DNA from: Paralithodes platypus
Taxonomy: Eukaryota > Arthropoda > Malacostraca > Decapoda > Lithodidae
Assembly (NCBI GenBank): GCA_032716605.1
Contig: CM064573.1
Location: forward strand, 4,163,792-4,227,791
Length of the DNA: 64,000 bases
Direction: 5' to 3'
Shown: in pieces, positions 32,223-44,416 of the stretch
How positions within the stretch are numbered: the stretch's first letter is position 1
How the letters are laid out: every line of letters begins with the position of its first letter
Notes under the pieces: model-generated
Databases searched by the model: none
What the model was told of the DNA's origin: nothing
The model's input: the letters and a program-made list of their open reading frames with translations, nothing else
Position numbers and translations under genes: made by a program

Positions 32223-33689
32223 TCCCCAAGCTGCCTGGCCGAACAGCCCCAAGGCCCCGAGCAATTCCAAGGCCATAACCGAGTGCCCCCACAGAACCCT
32301 CCCCGCCGACCACAATAAAGCCTGGGTGACCGAAGCCACTCCATGGCGGGGGGCTGAGGAGGGTGCGGAAACGCCCGGGAAACCAAAGCCCCACCCAGGG
32401 CCCTGTGCCCCTCAGCAATTATGAAGAGAAAGTTGAGGGGCAAGGGAAAAAATGTGACGCTTTGGCTTCCAATCTTGGTAGATTGGGAGGTCAATCCACG
32501 GAAGAGACGCCGTCACTTGAGATCTAGAAAATATGTAAGTTAAAGGAAAAGTCAGAGTAAGCTATGGGTATGGCAGAGATTGCTCAGCTCTCACTCTGAT
32601 AGACCAGCCCATCACCACATGACTAGAACCCAATCCTCTCAGCATCAGCTAGAAAAGGCCCTAGAAAGCCGCCTTTGGCGGGGGGATAGCTCCCCTATTT
32701 CAACCCCTTTCGGGGTTGGGCACCCGCCCAATGCTCGTTATGGGAAATGATATACGAGGTCTAGGGACAGGCGTGGGTGTTTTAACTTCTAAGATATATA
32801 ACATCTACTTCTCGGATGTAAGAACATACATAGATATATGGCTGTCTGATTTGTTGGCCTTGGCTCAACCTAGGGACAGGGCATGGGTGTTTTTAATATG
32901 AATGTATATTCCTGTTCATCATCATTGTAGTTAGAAGTGTAGGACACGAGGGGGTAGTGTACGTGAGGTGTGGAAAATGGTCAGTTTAGAAGGGGTAGGT
33001 AGGTGCGGCCTGGAGCTGCTTAGCCCTGCGGGCTTGGGCCTGTCTGAATTGGCTGGCTCGGTCAGCTGGTCCTTTCGTTCTGTGGACCTTTCTTTCGGGT
33101 GTTTCTGTGTGGTGTTCGCTCGTGGCTTCTGTGGTGGGCTTCTCGTTCTGGGGCATTTTAAATAATAATAAAATAACAGAATTAACTGAAATAAAGAGAT
33201 ACAAATTATATAATGAATTACAGAAATAAATAATAAATATATTATCAATACATATCAAAATATAATATGAGTTATATTAATAAAACCAACAAATACCAAA
33301 TAAATAAATAAAATACATAAATAAAATTATTAATGAAATAAATGAATAAAAAATAACTGAAATAAAGAGATAACAAATAACTACATAAATAAATAAATAA
33401 ATAAAAAATATTATGTAAGTAATTGATATACATTTATATAAATCAATACAGCAATAAATATATAAATACATAAAGAAATGAATTACATTATATATACAAA
33501 AGATAATCACTAATAACAGAAATTCAATAATAAAATAATTAACTAACGAAATTAATACATACATAAATAACAAATTAAACAAACGATATATTAATACACA
33601 ATTATTATTTGTTTAACAAATAAATCTTAACTCATTTAAATAAATAAATCAATAAATATATACATAAATATGAACCACTCTTACCTGCT

Positions 33690-34679
33690 TGCTAGGATCC
33701 CAAAGGCGTTCTCCACAATCCGACGAGCCCTTGATAGACGGTAGTTGAAGAGGCGGTTGTCCCGGGAGAGGTTCCTTTGTGGATAGGGCTTCATCATCCA
33801 GCTCCGAAGGGGGAATGCATCGTCCCCGACGATGAAGTAGGGCAGTGGCACGCCAGTGCCGGGGATGGGTTCAGGGTCTGGTAGGCCAAGAGTTTTCTGT
33901 TCAAGGGCAGCACGAAGCGGTGTCCTGCCAAATATCCCTGCATCTGAGCCACCCCCTGATGCCCCAACATCGACATACAAGAAGCAGTAGTCAGCGTCGA
34001 CGAGTGCCAGCAACACAACGGAGTGGAACCCCTTATAGTTGTACCACATGGAACCACCTTTGGCGGGACACCGCATTGCAATGTGCTTGCCATCAAGTGC
34101 ACCAATGGTGTGGTGGAAGTTCCATCGTTGGGAGAACTTGTTTGCCACTGCCTTCCATTCCTCCGGTGTGTTGGGGCAGGGCATCATCTCGTCCATATAC
34201 TCAGCTATGAGTGCCTCACATGTCTCATACACAACGTTTGATATGGTGTTGTGTGCCACTCTGAAGCTGTACATGAGGCTCATATAGCTGTCACCGGTTG
34301 CCAGGAACCACAGTGTTATGGCTAGTCGGAGGCCAGGTTCGAGTGCCTTCCGGTAAAAAGTATCGTTCTTTTCAATGCGGTGCGCCACACGTCCTAGTAC
34401 CTCCCGGAAGACTGCAACATCCATCCGCAGGTAGTTTCTGTAGGCTGGCCCATCCTCCTCGGCGAGTTCCTTCAGTAGCTGCTCATAAATACCAAAGGTT
34501 TTCCTACGGAGAAGCCAGTTCCGGACCCACACGCGAGGGGTTCTATTCTGCCTCCTTCTTTTCCTCAACAGCAGCTTGCAGATGGCTATATTTGTCAGTA
34601 GGTGGTCATTTTCCAGATTTAACTGAACCTGGAGTAAGCGTAGATGCCGTGTCTGGTTCCTAGGGACTGTGGTGGACAT
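33690..34679 (-). CDS. Harbinger 2 transposase, exon 1 (DDE nuclease core)
   Basis: ATG at 34679 (context ACCATGTCC) is preferred to the farther upstream start because it lies about 60 bases after a TATA box. The N-terminal basic region (LLLRKRRRQNRTPRVWVRNW) precedes a helix-turn-helix-like segment (LWFLATGDSYMSLMYSFRVAHNTIS). Catalytic motifs are IGALDGKHIAMRCP, IVGDDAFPLRSW and RIVENAFGILAS, all three acidic residues intact. The exon ends at AAGCAG-GTAAGAG, a strong donor. Element 1 has no intron at this place, so the intron was gained or lost between the lineages. Confidence 0.88.
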
Positions 34680-34740
34680 GGTTGCGTGCAACCGTGACGG
34701 TGGCTGAAGGTGTACTGATGAGGCCCACCCTTTGGTGTAG

Positions 34741-34750
34741 CTTTTATATA
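34741..34750 (-). promoter_or_regulatory. TATA box of Harbinger 2 transposase
   Basis: On the minus strand TATATAAAAG lies about 65 bases upstream of the ATG. Confidence 0.6.
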
Positions 34751-35068
34751 CCCCACCTTGAGTTCGGTCGCCGTCGTTCGGGGTCATGCGGGCCGGGGTC
34801 ACCGTCCATACTGAAGGGGTCGCCGTCCATCAGCACAGTAATGCATATTGATGCCGCCCTACCTCCTGTCGACGCCGTTCGTCGGGTCGTTGTCAACGCG
34901 CTACGCCGCAGATCGGCACTCCAGCAGCGACCTAGGTCTCACCTTCAGTCCTGCATGGGCGCCGCTCTACCCCGTCAGGTCGCCGTCAGGCGGCGTGGCC
35001 ATCCATACTGCGTCCCGTCCAAAACTCACCCCCCCAAATCCTTAAGCTCTCCGCCGAAGGTCGGCACT

Positions 35069-35103
35069 CCTGACCACGACTAAAGGTTGTGGTCAGTCTT
35101 GGC
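35069..35103 (-). repeat. Harbinger 2 right TIR, self-palindromic
   Basis: CTGACCACGAC and GTTGTGGTCAG form an inverted pair, followed by TCTTGGC. The whole matches the left end with several substitutions. Confidence 0.65.
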
Positions 35104-35160
35104 TCAAGTCGGCATGGTGTGACGCCTGCTTAAGGACCATACATTGTCCGGGCGTGGCTA

Positions 35161-35222
35161 GGTGGGGCCGGGCCGGGCCGGGCCGGGCCGGGCCGGTCCG
35201 GGCTGGGCTGGGCGGGGTCCTG
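35161..35222 (+). repeat. GGGCC pentamer array
   Basis: GGGCC units are repeated, degrading to GGGCT and GGGCG at the right. It lies between Harbinger 2 and the AT-rich viral segment. 35104-35160 has no recognised feature. Confidence 0.85.
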
Positions 35223-35371
35223 TCCGATACCTATAAATTCGACAAAAAATTTAAAGGTTTGACTCGGACAATGATATATGTTTTTCATCACTTTATTTAT
35301 TGGGGCTTATAGAGTATATTGACTTGGCCAGTAGATACATTTTTTTTGTATTATATTATATATGAATAACC

Positions 35372-37773
35372 ATGTGGGAACAACAAATGTTGGGTATGTT
35401 TTGTATATTATATATATTATTATATATATTGGTTGTTAATAAAAATCATATTCGGAAATATCTATACGGTTTATTCATATCCAAATTGAAAAATTATAAA
35501 CGATTAACCCCGGAAAAATTGAAAAGGGGTGTGGACCAGGTCCTTTCCGTCAAACAAATGGCAAACATGATTGATGAGAAAAAAACTGACGAATTATGAC
35601 TATTTGGCATTGGATGGTAATGATTTTAACCTACCCCCACCACCCCCACCCCCCGCCACCAAAAAATATTTCCCAAGAATCGAGAACAGACTCCCCAAAA
35701 TATAAGATCCACCAAAAAATCTTTAAATGAACTTAAAGATTTGATACTTGGTTGGTCATCGAGGACATTTTCGCATTATAAACAAGGCCGAAAATGTGAG
35801 AAACCAGTCAGAATGGAACCAGATGTAATTGTCAACAAATATGATTGTCAAATTTTTTGTGTGATGAGCAGGCCAACATAATTTCTGGCCTGGATGCCGT
35901 CTGGGGTGAGGACATTCTCAATAGCGACAGCACCTACTGCTATATTCAGAAAAACAAAGACGGTCACCCGCCACCGTGTTCAAAATTCACCGGTCAATTG
36001 GTCTATTCCTTAAGTGAGGATAGATTCATATGTAACTGTCGCTACCCATTCCTTTTTGGTCGCGTTGACTGTACCGAAAATGTGGCGTGTACATATAACG
36101 ACAAGAAATTTAGAGAAAATCCCAACTGGAAATACAATTCATATTTGGTGGACGAACAGAATCCCGATATGAAAATTTTGGAGCACGGTGACATGGTTCA
36201 GACTAAATTGTTACAAATACTTAACGAATGTTCACTCGCCGAGTATATAGCTTATATTAACGATAAGAGTGTTTTTCTGAATAATAGAATATCTTGCCAT
36301 TGCAATGGACAATTAGATTATCTAGGAAATCCTGTGCTTCCCGCAGAAATAGCCAATAAAGATTATGTTAATTTCGCGAAATGTCAAGTGAATCCCTGCC
36401 CGCTAACCCAGGTTGATGTAGAGAGTGTTGTCAGTTATAATTCTCAAGATTATACCTGTATACCCAAACCAAATGTTTTCAATGTGGTTATGAATCAACA
36501 CAATACGCCAATTTCTAGCTCGCAGGCACCACTGTTTGGTCTCAGACCACGGCCAATTAATCCCTGTGTCACATCGTACTCCCTTAAAAATATTCCAAAC
36601 TTTACAAAGCAGTCTATTGGGCTGGCCACGGCACATAGCGGTCCCATTATCACACCGGCAAACGCTGACCATAGAGATCCGAACCGTTTCATTTTATACG
36701 TCTCACCCGATCAAATGAATATAGGGGGAAAAATATCATCACCCAAGCAACTTGACAGGTGGTTCGGCATTTCAGCATGGTACTATCTGTTTGGTGACTC
36801 TCTCCCCAATATAACTAATAACCCTGTCAATGCCAACGCCGCGTTTAATATTTTCCCTATAGAAAATATATTGGCCAATCATAACCCACAAAATCCCATT
36901 GATTTCCAATTGATTTCCGCTCAGGCTTTAGAGAATTCAAAGATTGTATGCGGCCTTGTGGTGGGAGGCCACGAAAACTTGTTTCACTCGCTGTTTGAGG
37001 GAGAGTCGCTTATACATCCCAAACATTTAGAAATGATGAACCTCTTTCAACAGACCAGAATTACCCGCGGCAAGCTTATGACATCCAGCCGCATTTTTAA
37101 AACTAAAAACTCGCCATTTCTGGCCAATGTCAGTGTATTGTCCGAAAGCCTTGCTACAACAACAACCTTAAAGTATTTTAAACCGGCCCATTTTATTAGG
37201 ACACTTAGGAGCTACGGTCTACTAGCCTCGCTCAATAATATACCGAAAGACTATATATTGCCCAATTCCAACATTCCGTGGATACAGTGGTCTTTTCCTA
37301 CCACTCTTTATCATCTAAACTCGGCCCAACATTTTTATCCCACTAAGAATAAATTAACTAATTCAAATAGAATTTCAAAACCTTTAACGTCTACACAGTT
37401 ATTTGATATTTCATTTTGTGCGTCCGATAAAAATGTATGCCGTCAGAAATTGGATCTATATTGTAAAAATGATCATAGAGACGAGCCCCATATCTATAAC
37501 GATATTGAATTGTTGGGTAGGGGGCTTCGTCTAGAGCCGACACTTCACGATATTAATTGTGAGGATATAGGAAGACTAACCCGTAAAAGAATTGTACCCC
37601 TAAATTTACACCATCCATTGGCAGTGGCAGTGGCAGAGCCAGTCAAATTAAGTAACTCTCCCGAATGTCTTCGCATGTATAAAAATATGTGTGAAATTGC
37701 GAGTTCCATGTTGTGGTTGAACAATTATAATACAGAAATGTTCAACCAACAGCATCTCTTCAAGAAAGATTAG
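35372..37773 (+). pseudogene. Endogenous virus-like cysteine-rich membrane protein (per os infectivity factor-like), frameshifted
   Basis: The reading begins at ATG 35372 with a hydrophobic N-terminal anchor (ILYILLYILVV, about residues 12-23) and a basic stretch. It is then broken by at least two frame changes between 35599 and 35845, and enters a long open frame to 37773 (642 codons). The long part has cysteine clusters (FICNCRYPFLFGRVDC; ISCHCNG) and a conserved-looking block (DRWFGISAWYYLFGD). An N-terminal anchor plus a cysteine-rich ectodomain is what PIF-1/PIF-2-type entry proteins of baculoviruses and nimaviruses look like; which PIF it is cannot be settled by eye. A TTG at 35845 is not a credible start. 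The long open part is undecayed, so the insertion may be recent. Confidence 0.5.
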
Positions 37774-37826
37774 GCTCCGCCCATTGGTATTGCCCCACCC
37801 CCCACAGCTTCCTCTGGGGCTATATT

Positions 37827-40364
37827 ATAGGTTTGACTCCTGTAAGGAGATAAAGAAAACCTAATATTTAGTAGTGGCCCCGTAATCATTGACGAACATG
37901 CCTATTACATAAGGCATCCTCTTCAAACACTAATCCGCCGTAGTTTGAATCTACCGCGCAGAGCATTCAAAATCTGAGGAGCCTTCATCATGAGCGCACG
38001 CGACCTCACTCATGGCTTCAGTCATTATGAATTGGGTTCTCACTACGAAAAAACTTCGTAAAAAATAAAAAACACAAAAAGAAAAATAAGAATAACTATC
38101 CAATAAGCTTTCCATCATATCGTAGATGTACTTGTGTGGATCTTTGACCAGACGCTGATTCAGGCGTCATTCTTCCTTCACTGACATATCAAGTAAACCA
38201 AAATCCTTAATACATCAACGAATGGGAAGGGGATGGTCGGGAGGGCCCCAGTCGTCAATGATTACGGGGCCACTACTAAATATTAGGTTTTCTTTATCTC
38301 CTTACAGGAGTCAAACCTATAATTTATTAGTGGCCCCTCCATCATTGACGAACATGCCTGATTTCTAAGACTGGAGGGGGACATTCGTAATCATATCATA
38401 ACTCTAGAAAAGCAGATAATCAAACAACCACATAGTATTCTTACTTTTGTAAAAAAGATATATTCGGGTGCATAAACTTTATACAGCCTAAATCTTCAAA
38501 AAGGGGTACAAGCAGGAGCGTGCTTCAAAGAAGCCTGCTTGAAAAAGGGTTAACTCTGAGACTCTGTGCACATTTCTGCTAGTTAAGAAGGCACCCCACT
38601 TAAAGTAAGTGGTGAAAACTAAAAACTTATAAGTTTACATGTGCACATATAAACCCCATTAACTAGTGGATATATTCCTAAAAATATAACCAAACATAAA
38701 TTAATTCTTGTACATTCGTAGAAGTACTGAACTCTTGTACTTATGCAGAAGTAATTACTGCAAAATTAAAAGTCGTAGGTGCCACTACCGAGATTTCTCA
38801 AAAATCTATTGCTTCACAGCCAAAGCTACTTACAACAAGAATTGTCGTAACACTACTATTGGCCTTTAGCACAATTTCCTGCAATGAATACTACAGAGAA
38901 ATTTTATAATACAATGCCTACAACCAGTATCACAGCTCGTATGTTCCGAACACATACACCGGAGGGGTCTAGGGTGTCCTATGTCACACTGACTGCACCC
39001 TCCCCCCCCCCCCCCCCCTTTTTCTTGAAATTAAACAAAACGTGACTAAAAGGGCCACCTAGACCCTCTTCCGTAAAGCTATACATGGCAAGGAAGGTTT
39101 GTCCAGAGCTACTGAAAGGTATCGAGGCAAAAACTCCTGATTAGAGGCCCACAACTGTGTGGATGTAATAACTTCCACCGAAAGATTATTAAGGAAACGT
39201 AAAGAGGCTGTCCCCTTGCGTAATCGTGGGTCTTACCCACAACGCCGGGATGCTTCTCTTTAAAGTCCTCGACCAAGAAAGAAGCCAGTGTACGCTCCAT
39301 CAATCGTTCACCCGGACTTGCGACCCATAAAGCACCCTGGTGATTTAGAGGTGCCACTCTTAAATATTTGGTTAGAGCTTGCACTGGGCAAAAAAGATGG
39401 TGCACCTTTCCCCTGTTTAACGCTGGCACCGTGAACTCTGAAAACACGTGTTCACTGTGCTCAATCTCGGCTATGAATCCTGGGGAAGGTGCAATGTGAA
39501 TACACTCATGAAGCCTATCAAACCTGAGGCAATTAGGTGCGTTGCTCATCGCCGCCAGCTCAGATACTCAGTTCCCGGTAGCCAAAGCCATAAGGAATAC
39601 TGCCCTTTTGTAAAATCTGCAGTCTTTGGTACATACGGGAACGAGAATAACGACGATGCTTTGTCCAGAGACCATGTAGGCCTGAGCTGACGGGGAGGTG
39701 GGCGGAGTTTAAAACCTGCCCACATAAATCACTTTCAGATAAATGTTTCTGCATGAACAGATAAATTAAATAATAAACAACCAATGCCACCGAGGGCACA
39801 GTTTGTTTTTGTTCTAAGAATCCGAGACGTAAAAGCTTTCCAATGCGATTGAAACTGTCGCTTTGTAGATTGGGTATATTGATTCGTGAATATCTTGGTC
39901 ACGTCGTTACCATAAGGTGCTAGCCACTTGGCCTCCTGAATGTCCAAAATGAACAAGTCCGCGAGGTTTCTAGGTTGCCAATTGTGTTCTAAGTGGAACA
40001 ACCCGACCAGGAGGGACACTGGGTGCGGGCACCACGTGTTCAAATGCTGGTACCACACTGCGCCGGCCACAGGGGCGCGATTAGCGAGACTACGCCTCGC
40101 TAATCCTGTAGTTTGTTGACTACGTGGCACATTAGAGACGCGTCTGGCGGCGGAAAAGAGATAAATGGAACTCAACCCGTTCTCGTCCGTCAGCAGAGCG
40201 TCAGGTCCGCCCGCCGGCGTTATCGTCCGGCGGGTGAGGTACGACTGTGAGTATCGCCATACACCTTGGCTGTGGCTGTCCCTCGCTTGCGAGCTCGGTA
40301 TACTCCCTGAACGGGAGCCCTTGTCCGAGTCCCGTAAAGGTTTATGATAATTAAAAGCTCCCAT
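37827..40364 (-). mobile_element. DIRS retrotransposon copy A (3' part only)
   Basis: It begins at the viral junction with the terminal hairpin TATAGGTTTGACTCCTGTAA. The order is 3' ITR (to about 38145), internal complementary region (about 38240-38345), 3' untranslated DNA with a C-run (39001-39018), and a tyrosine recombinase gene. Gag, RT and RNase H are absent. It is very similar to copy D at 61843-63602. The 38346-39108 stretch is 3' UTR with no gene. Confidence 0.85.
39109..40364 (-). pseudogene. DIRS tyrosine recombinase, copy A, broken
   Basis: The N-terminal core-binding part is readable at 39735-40364 (AKWLAPYGNDVTK, YTQSTKRQFQSHWKAF). The middle has a deletion of about 80 codons around 39680-39740 and loses the LATG-R-SEL arginine block. 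The C-terminal part (39109-39549) is readable from MSNAPNCLRF to LWVASPGERL, then shifts frame before the HxxR motif. Confidence 0.82.
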
Positions 40365-40560
40365 AGCTCATTAACACATTGAAAGCAGAGCTGGTGAGCA
40401 AAATCATAAAGTATACTAATTAATTTAATTTATATTTAATTGTATTAAAATAAATTACTATAAATAAACACAATATTATCATAATATAATCATAGAAAAT
40501 ATATATGTTTATTATGATTCAGCTATTAAATTATTTCATTAACAAATAAAAATAAGATAG
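40365..40560. other. AT-rich spacer between DIRS copies A and B
   Basis: A/T-rich with no open frame; nothing recognised. Confidence 0.5.
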
Positions 40561-40828
40561 GGCTACCTGAGCTTAACGGCGTTGAACATACAGCAATGAG
40601 AGGTTCAAGCGCCGACACGACAGAGACTGGGGGAAAACTACCCCGCCCCCGGGAACTACCTGGTCACCTGGTGCAACACCGGTAATCCGCCCTGGAAAGA
40701 GAATTTTCCGGGGATTAATGCTCATAGGGTTACACCCAAAAAACGGTACAAAATATGTGCCTCAAAACCGCCGGTCAACGAACCGTAGCACTCCACCACT
40801 ACTTTTCGTTGTCCTTCAGTATCATATC

Positions 40829-41711
40829 AAAGATTTCAGCATATCTTTACCTGTCCAGAAGATTTAAGCATATCTTCTGAATCCTCATAAAGATGAAGCA
40901 TATCTTTATTAAAGATGAAGTCTTTCAAGTATCCCTTTACACTTGAAACACTAGTAAGATTCCGGCATCTTTTTATCCCATAAAAAGTATATGCCTATCT
41001 TAATCTCTAATCTGGCGTCACCCAGAAGCCCTCATAGATCGCCGTCTTGAAGGCTGTGATACCCTATTGTATCAATCAATTGTTTGGCAAATTATCGCGA
41101 ATTGCAAATCAGTTAATATAACCACCCAAAGGTACAACCGCCGGGTTTTATATGCAATGTCAAACCAATTGTACCTGCCCCAGACCTCTTTGTAAAAAGG
41201 TCGCCGGGAGGGAAAGACTAAACAAACAAACGGCATTGTTTCAATGGCTTATTAAAGATTTCAGCATATATTTTATCTGTCCAAAAGAATTAAGCATAAC
41301 TTCTTAATCCTCATAAAAATGAAGCATATCTTTATTAAAGATGAAGTCTTTCAAGTAACCCTTTATACTTGAAACACTAGTAAGATTAAGGCATCTTTTT
41401 ATCCCATAAAAAGTCTAAGCCTATCTTAATCTTTAATCCGGCTTCTCCCAGAAGCCCTCATAGATCGCCGTCTTGAAGGCCGTGATACCCTATTGTATCA
41501 ATCAATTGTTTGGCAAATTATCTCGAATCGCAAATCCGTTAATATAACCACCCGAAGGTACAACCGCCGGGTTTTATATACAAGGACCCCAATGGAAATA
41601 CGCCTAACGACCTTATTGGGCTATCCTTAGTTGGAATTATGCAAGGCTGGTACATGTCACATTTATAACATACTATGTGGTACCAACTCTGTAAATTGCT
41701 AACTGAATAAA

Positions 41712-41759
<48 letters not shown>

Positions 41760-41851
41760 CAAACCAATTACACCTGCCCCAGACCTCTTTGTAAAAAGGT
41801 CGCCGGGAGGTAAAGACCAAACAAACAGACAGCATTGTTTCAATGGCTTTG
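40829..41851 (+). repeat. Tandem duplication of about 425 bp in the DIRS B leader
   Basis: Two copies start AAGATTTCAGCATAT at 40829 and about 41254. The second copy carries a 175 bp insertion at 41580-41755. Confidence 0.85.
41580..41755 (+). mobile_element. Short LINE-like 3' tail with ATT repeat
   Basis: An insertion of about 175 bp is precisely absent from the paired duplicate at about 41155. It ends in a run of about 14 ATT units (41711-41755), the tail form of several non-LTR families. No coding part remains. Confidence 0.6.
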
Positions 41852-41931
41852 AAAAGCAGAGAAAACCAAGGCCAACAGGTGTCAGCCTGATCACCTAGAA
41901 AACTGAGTGGAGCCCCCCTCGACGGGAATAA

Positions 41932-42335
41932 CTCAGGAAGCCTGATCCCAGGCTCGACCATAGAAAACGCAGTTTCTGATGAGCCCTCAAGCGACCAAAC
42001 TCGTCGGGGTAACTTACCTATTTTAGCCATCCTGACTAAAACTCGGTAAACAAAAGCGGTGTTCTCGGAGCAACGAGAAAAATGCCGGAAAGGTAACCCA
42101 CACTAAACTATACATTACAGGAGGGCGTAATGCATAAAGCAATGAATAACACAGGAAGCCTGCTCCCAGGATCGACCACAGAAAACGCAGTTTCTTATGA
42201 GACCTCAAGCGACCAAACTCGTCGGGGTAACTTACCTATTTTGAGCCATCCTGACTAAAACTCGGTAAATAAAAACGGTGTTCTCGGAGCAACGAGAAAA
42301 AACGCCGGAAAGGTAACCTACACCAAACGAGACAT
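41932..42335 (+). repeat. Second tandem duplication, about 218 bp unit
   Basis: The AGGAAGCCTG-CCCAGG block and the TCGTCGGGGTAACTTACC block recur at 41932 and 42150. Confidence 0.82.
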
Positions 42336-42710
42336 TTTAACACATTTCATACAAAGGGTGTGCGCAAAAATAGGGATACCTGAACAGGAGGGCGTAATGC
42401 ATAAAGCAAAAACCGGGGCAAAGGTAGCCATGACAGAGACTGGTGGGATAATTACTCCAGGTTCTGCATAGACCCGCCGGGACCCAGCTCTGGAAAAAAG
42501 AAAATTTCCAGGAATTAATGCTCATAAGGTTAACCCTAACATGTTCGCACACAAGTGTTAAATAACCCGCCGGGTAACGAAACGTAATACTCAACGACGA
42601 CAGCTCGCTACGCGGTGGGGTTTCCTAAGTAAAAGATTTCAGAATATCTTAATTTGTCCAAAAGATTTATGAATACCCTCTGACATAATATATAAAGACT
42701 AACCAAATAT

Positions 42711-43016
42711 TTGAGAGTAGCTCCTCACAACCCCCAAGGTGCTTTATGGGTAGCAAGTACGGGTAAACGCTTACTTAAACGGCGATTAGCCTCTCTTCTG
42801 GTAGAAGTCATTAAAGAAAGTAATCCCGGCGTTGTGGGTCGGGCCCACGATTTACGCAAATGGGCAGCCTCTTTACGTTTCCTGAAAAAAATTTCAGTTG
42901 AAGACATAGCGTCCACGCAGTTGTGGGCGTCTAATCATACGTTTCTGTCTAGATACTTGTCAGTTGCTCTAGACAAACCTTCCTTACCATGTATAGCTTT
43001 AAGGCAGAGGGTCTAG
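42711..43016 (+). pseudogene. DIRS tyrosine recombinase C-terminus, copy B
   Basis: This fragment keeps the HDLRKWAASL box (histidine and second arginine) and the downstream NHTFLSRYLSVAL segment with the probable nucleophilic tyrosine, which is frameshifted in copy C. The first catalytic arginine is deleted with the rest of the gene. Confidence 0.82.
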
Positions 43017-44115
43017 GTGGCCCTGCAGTCACTTTTGTTTACTTTCACGGGAAAGGGGGGGGGGGGGGTGCAGTCAGTTGACACAGGACACCCTAGACCC
43101 CGCCAGAGTATGAGAGCTGTGATACAATTTAAGGTTAAAATGTGTTATGAAAATTTCTCAGTGAGAAATTGTGATAGTACAATGTTAAGTACAAAACAAC
43201 GGTGTTGTTAGAGTAGTTTAGCTGCGAAAGCAATTTATTTTTAGAATAATGGAGTTCCTTTGCAATTTATCTCCAAGTTTATGTTGGGGTTTATTATGTG
43301 CACATGTAAACTTATAACTTGTTATTTTTTGTCACCACTCGTTGAGTGGGGTGCCTTTGTAACTACAGATCTGTTCAGAATCTTCAGAGTTACCCATTTT
43401 TTGTCAAGCAGGCTTCTTTGAAGCACGCACCTGCCTGAACCCCCTTTTTCTTGTATTTGTTCGGCTACGCCGTATTTAAATATATTTTCAAAGTAAGAAT
43501 ACTATGTGGTTGTTTTTATTATCTGCTTTTCTAGAGTTATGATATGATTACGAATGTCCCCCTCCAGTCTTAGAAATCAGGCATGTTCGTCAATGATGGA
43601 GGGGCCACTAATAAATTATAGGTTTGACTCCTGTAAGGAGATAAAGAAAACCTAATATTTAGTAGTGGCCCCGTAATCATTGACGACTGGGGCCCTCCCG
43701 ACCGTCCCCTTCCCATTCGTTGATGTATTAAGGATTTTGGTTTACTTGATATGTCAGTGAAGGAAGAATGACGCCTGAATCAGCGTCTGGTCAGAAATCC
43801 ACACAAGTACATCCACGATATGATGGAAAGCTTATTGGATAGTTATTCTTATTTTCTTTTTGTTTTTATTTTTTACGAAGTTTTTTCGTAGTGAGAACCC
43901 AATTCATAATGACTGAAGCCATGAGTGAGGTCGCGTGCGCTCATGATGAAGGCTCCTCAGTTTTTTAAATGCTCTGCGCGGTAGATTCAAAACTACGGCG
44001 GATTAGTGTTTGAAGAGGATGCCTTATGTAATAGGCATGTTCGTCAATGATTACGGGGCCACTACTAAATATTAGGTTTTCTTTATCTCCTTACAGGAGT
44101 CAAACCTATAATTTA

Positions 44116-44416
44116 GTAATATAATAAGGTTTCGCATTATTATAGCTTTTTGTAAGACATTTACATCTTCAACATATATTAGCTTAAAAATTAAACTCTT
44201 TATAATAACCGAAGAATTATCAAACATTGATTTGTCAATACATGGTACACTGGCATATTTTGCGCAGGTATCCAATGAACGCTTTACAAATTCCTTTAGT
44301 ACATTAAGCAGTCTTTTCATATTTACATTGGCGGTCAGTTGCTTATTAATGTTGTTTCTGAGGTTATCCATATCTAATAATGTTTTACTCATTATCGATA
44401 CCATTTCAGACAAGGG
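44116..44416 (-). pseudogene. Viral sliver between two DIRS insertions
   Basis: About 100 codons are open on the minus strand between the left end of DIRS C and the right end of DIRS B. It is lysine- and asparagine-rich like the viral block at 54892-58830, and enters in the phase left by the gene truncated at 54892. I infer it is the displaced C-terminal part of that gene. The last dozen codons of the frame (RFDSCKEIKKT) are DIRS terminal sequence, not viral. Confidence 0.55.

Larger units (their letters stand above)
28679..33689 (-). other. 5.0 kb transposase intron with unrelated repeats
   Basis: A GTAAGAG donor and TTGACAG acceptor bound this intron. No coding gene is recognised in it. 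It contains AT-rich edges (28680-28800 and 33165-33670), a stretch of unknown unique-looking DNA (28810-31770), a tandem repeat (31783-31995), a GTT microsatellite (32194-32222), a GC hairpin cluster (32655-32735), and a duplicated 100 bp segment (about 31530-31640 and 32825-32925). The duplicated segment may mark the flanks of an inserted element. Confidence 0.6.
24953..35103. mobile_element. PIF/Harbinger element 2
   Basis: Both ends read GGCCAAGACTG inward, each forming a local palindrome; the left flank is TTA (24950-24952) and the right flank TCA, a one-base mismatch to the expected duplication. It encodes the same gene pair as element 1 in the same convergent layout, but the proteins have diverged strongly. 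A 5.0 kb transposase intron (28679-33689) holds unrelated repeats. The gypsy sequence does not resume recognisably after 35103. Confidence 0.78.
40561..44115 (+). mobile_element. DIRS retrotransposon copy B (internally deleted, plus orientation)
   Basis: The 5' leader (40561-42700) matches parts of the copy C leader (GACAGAGACTGG, then CCAGGAATTAATGCTCATA) and is fused directly to the recombinase C-terminus (42711-43016), 3' UTR and the terminal repeats (to 44115). Gag, RT, RNase H and most of the recombinase are missing. It lies head-to-head with copy A and ends at the viral sliver 44116-44416. Confidence 0.82.
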
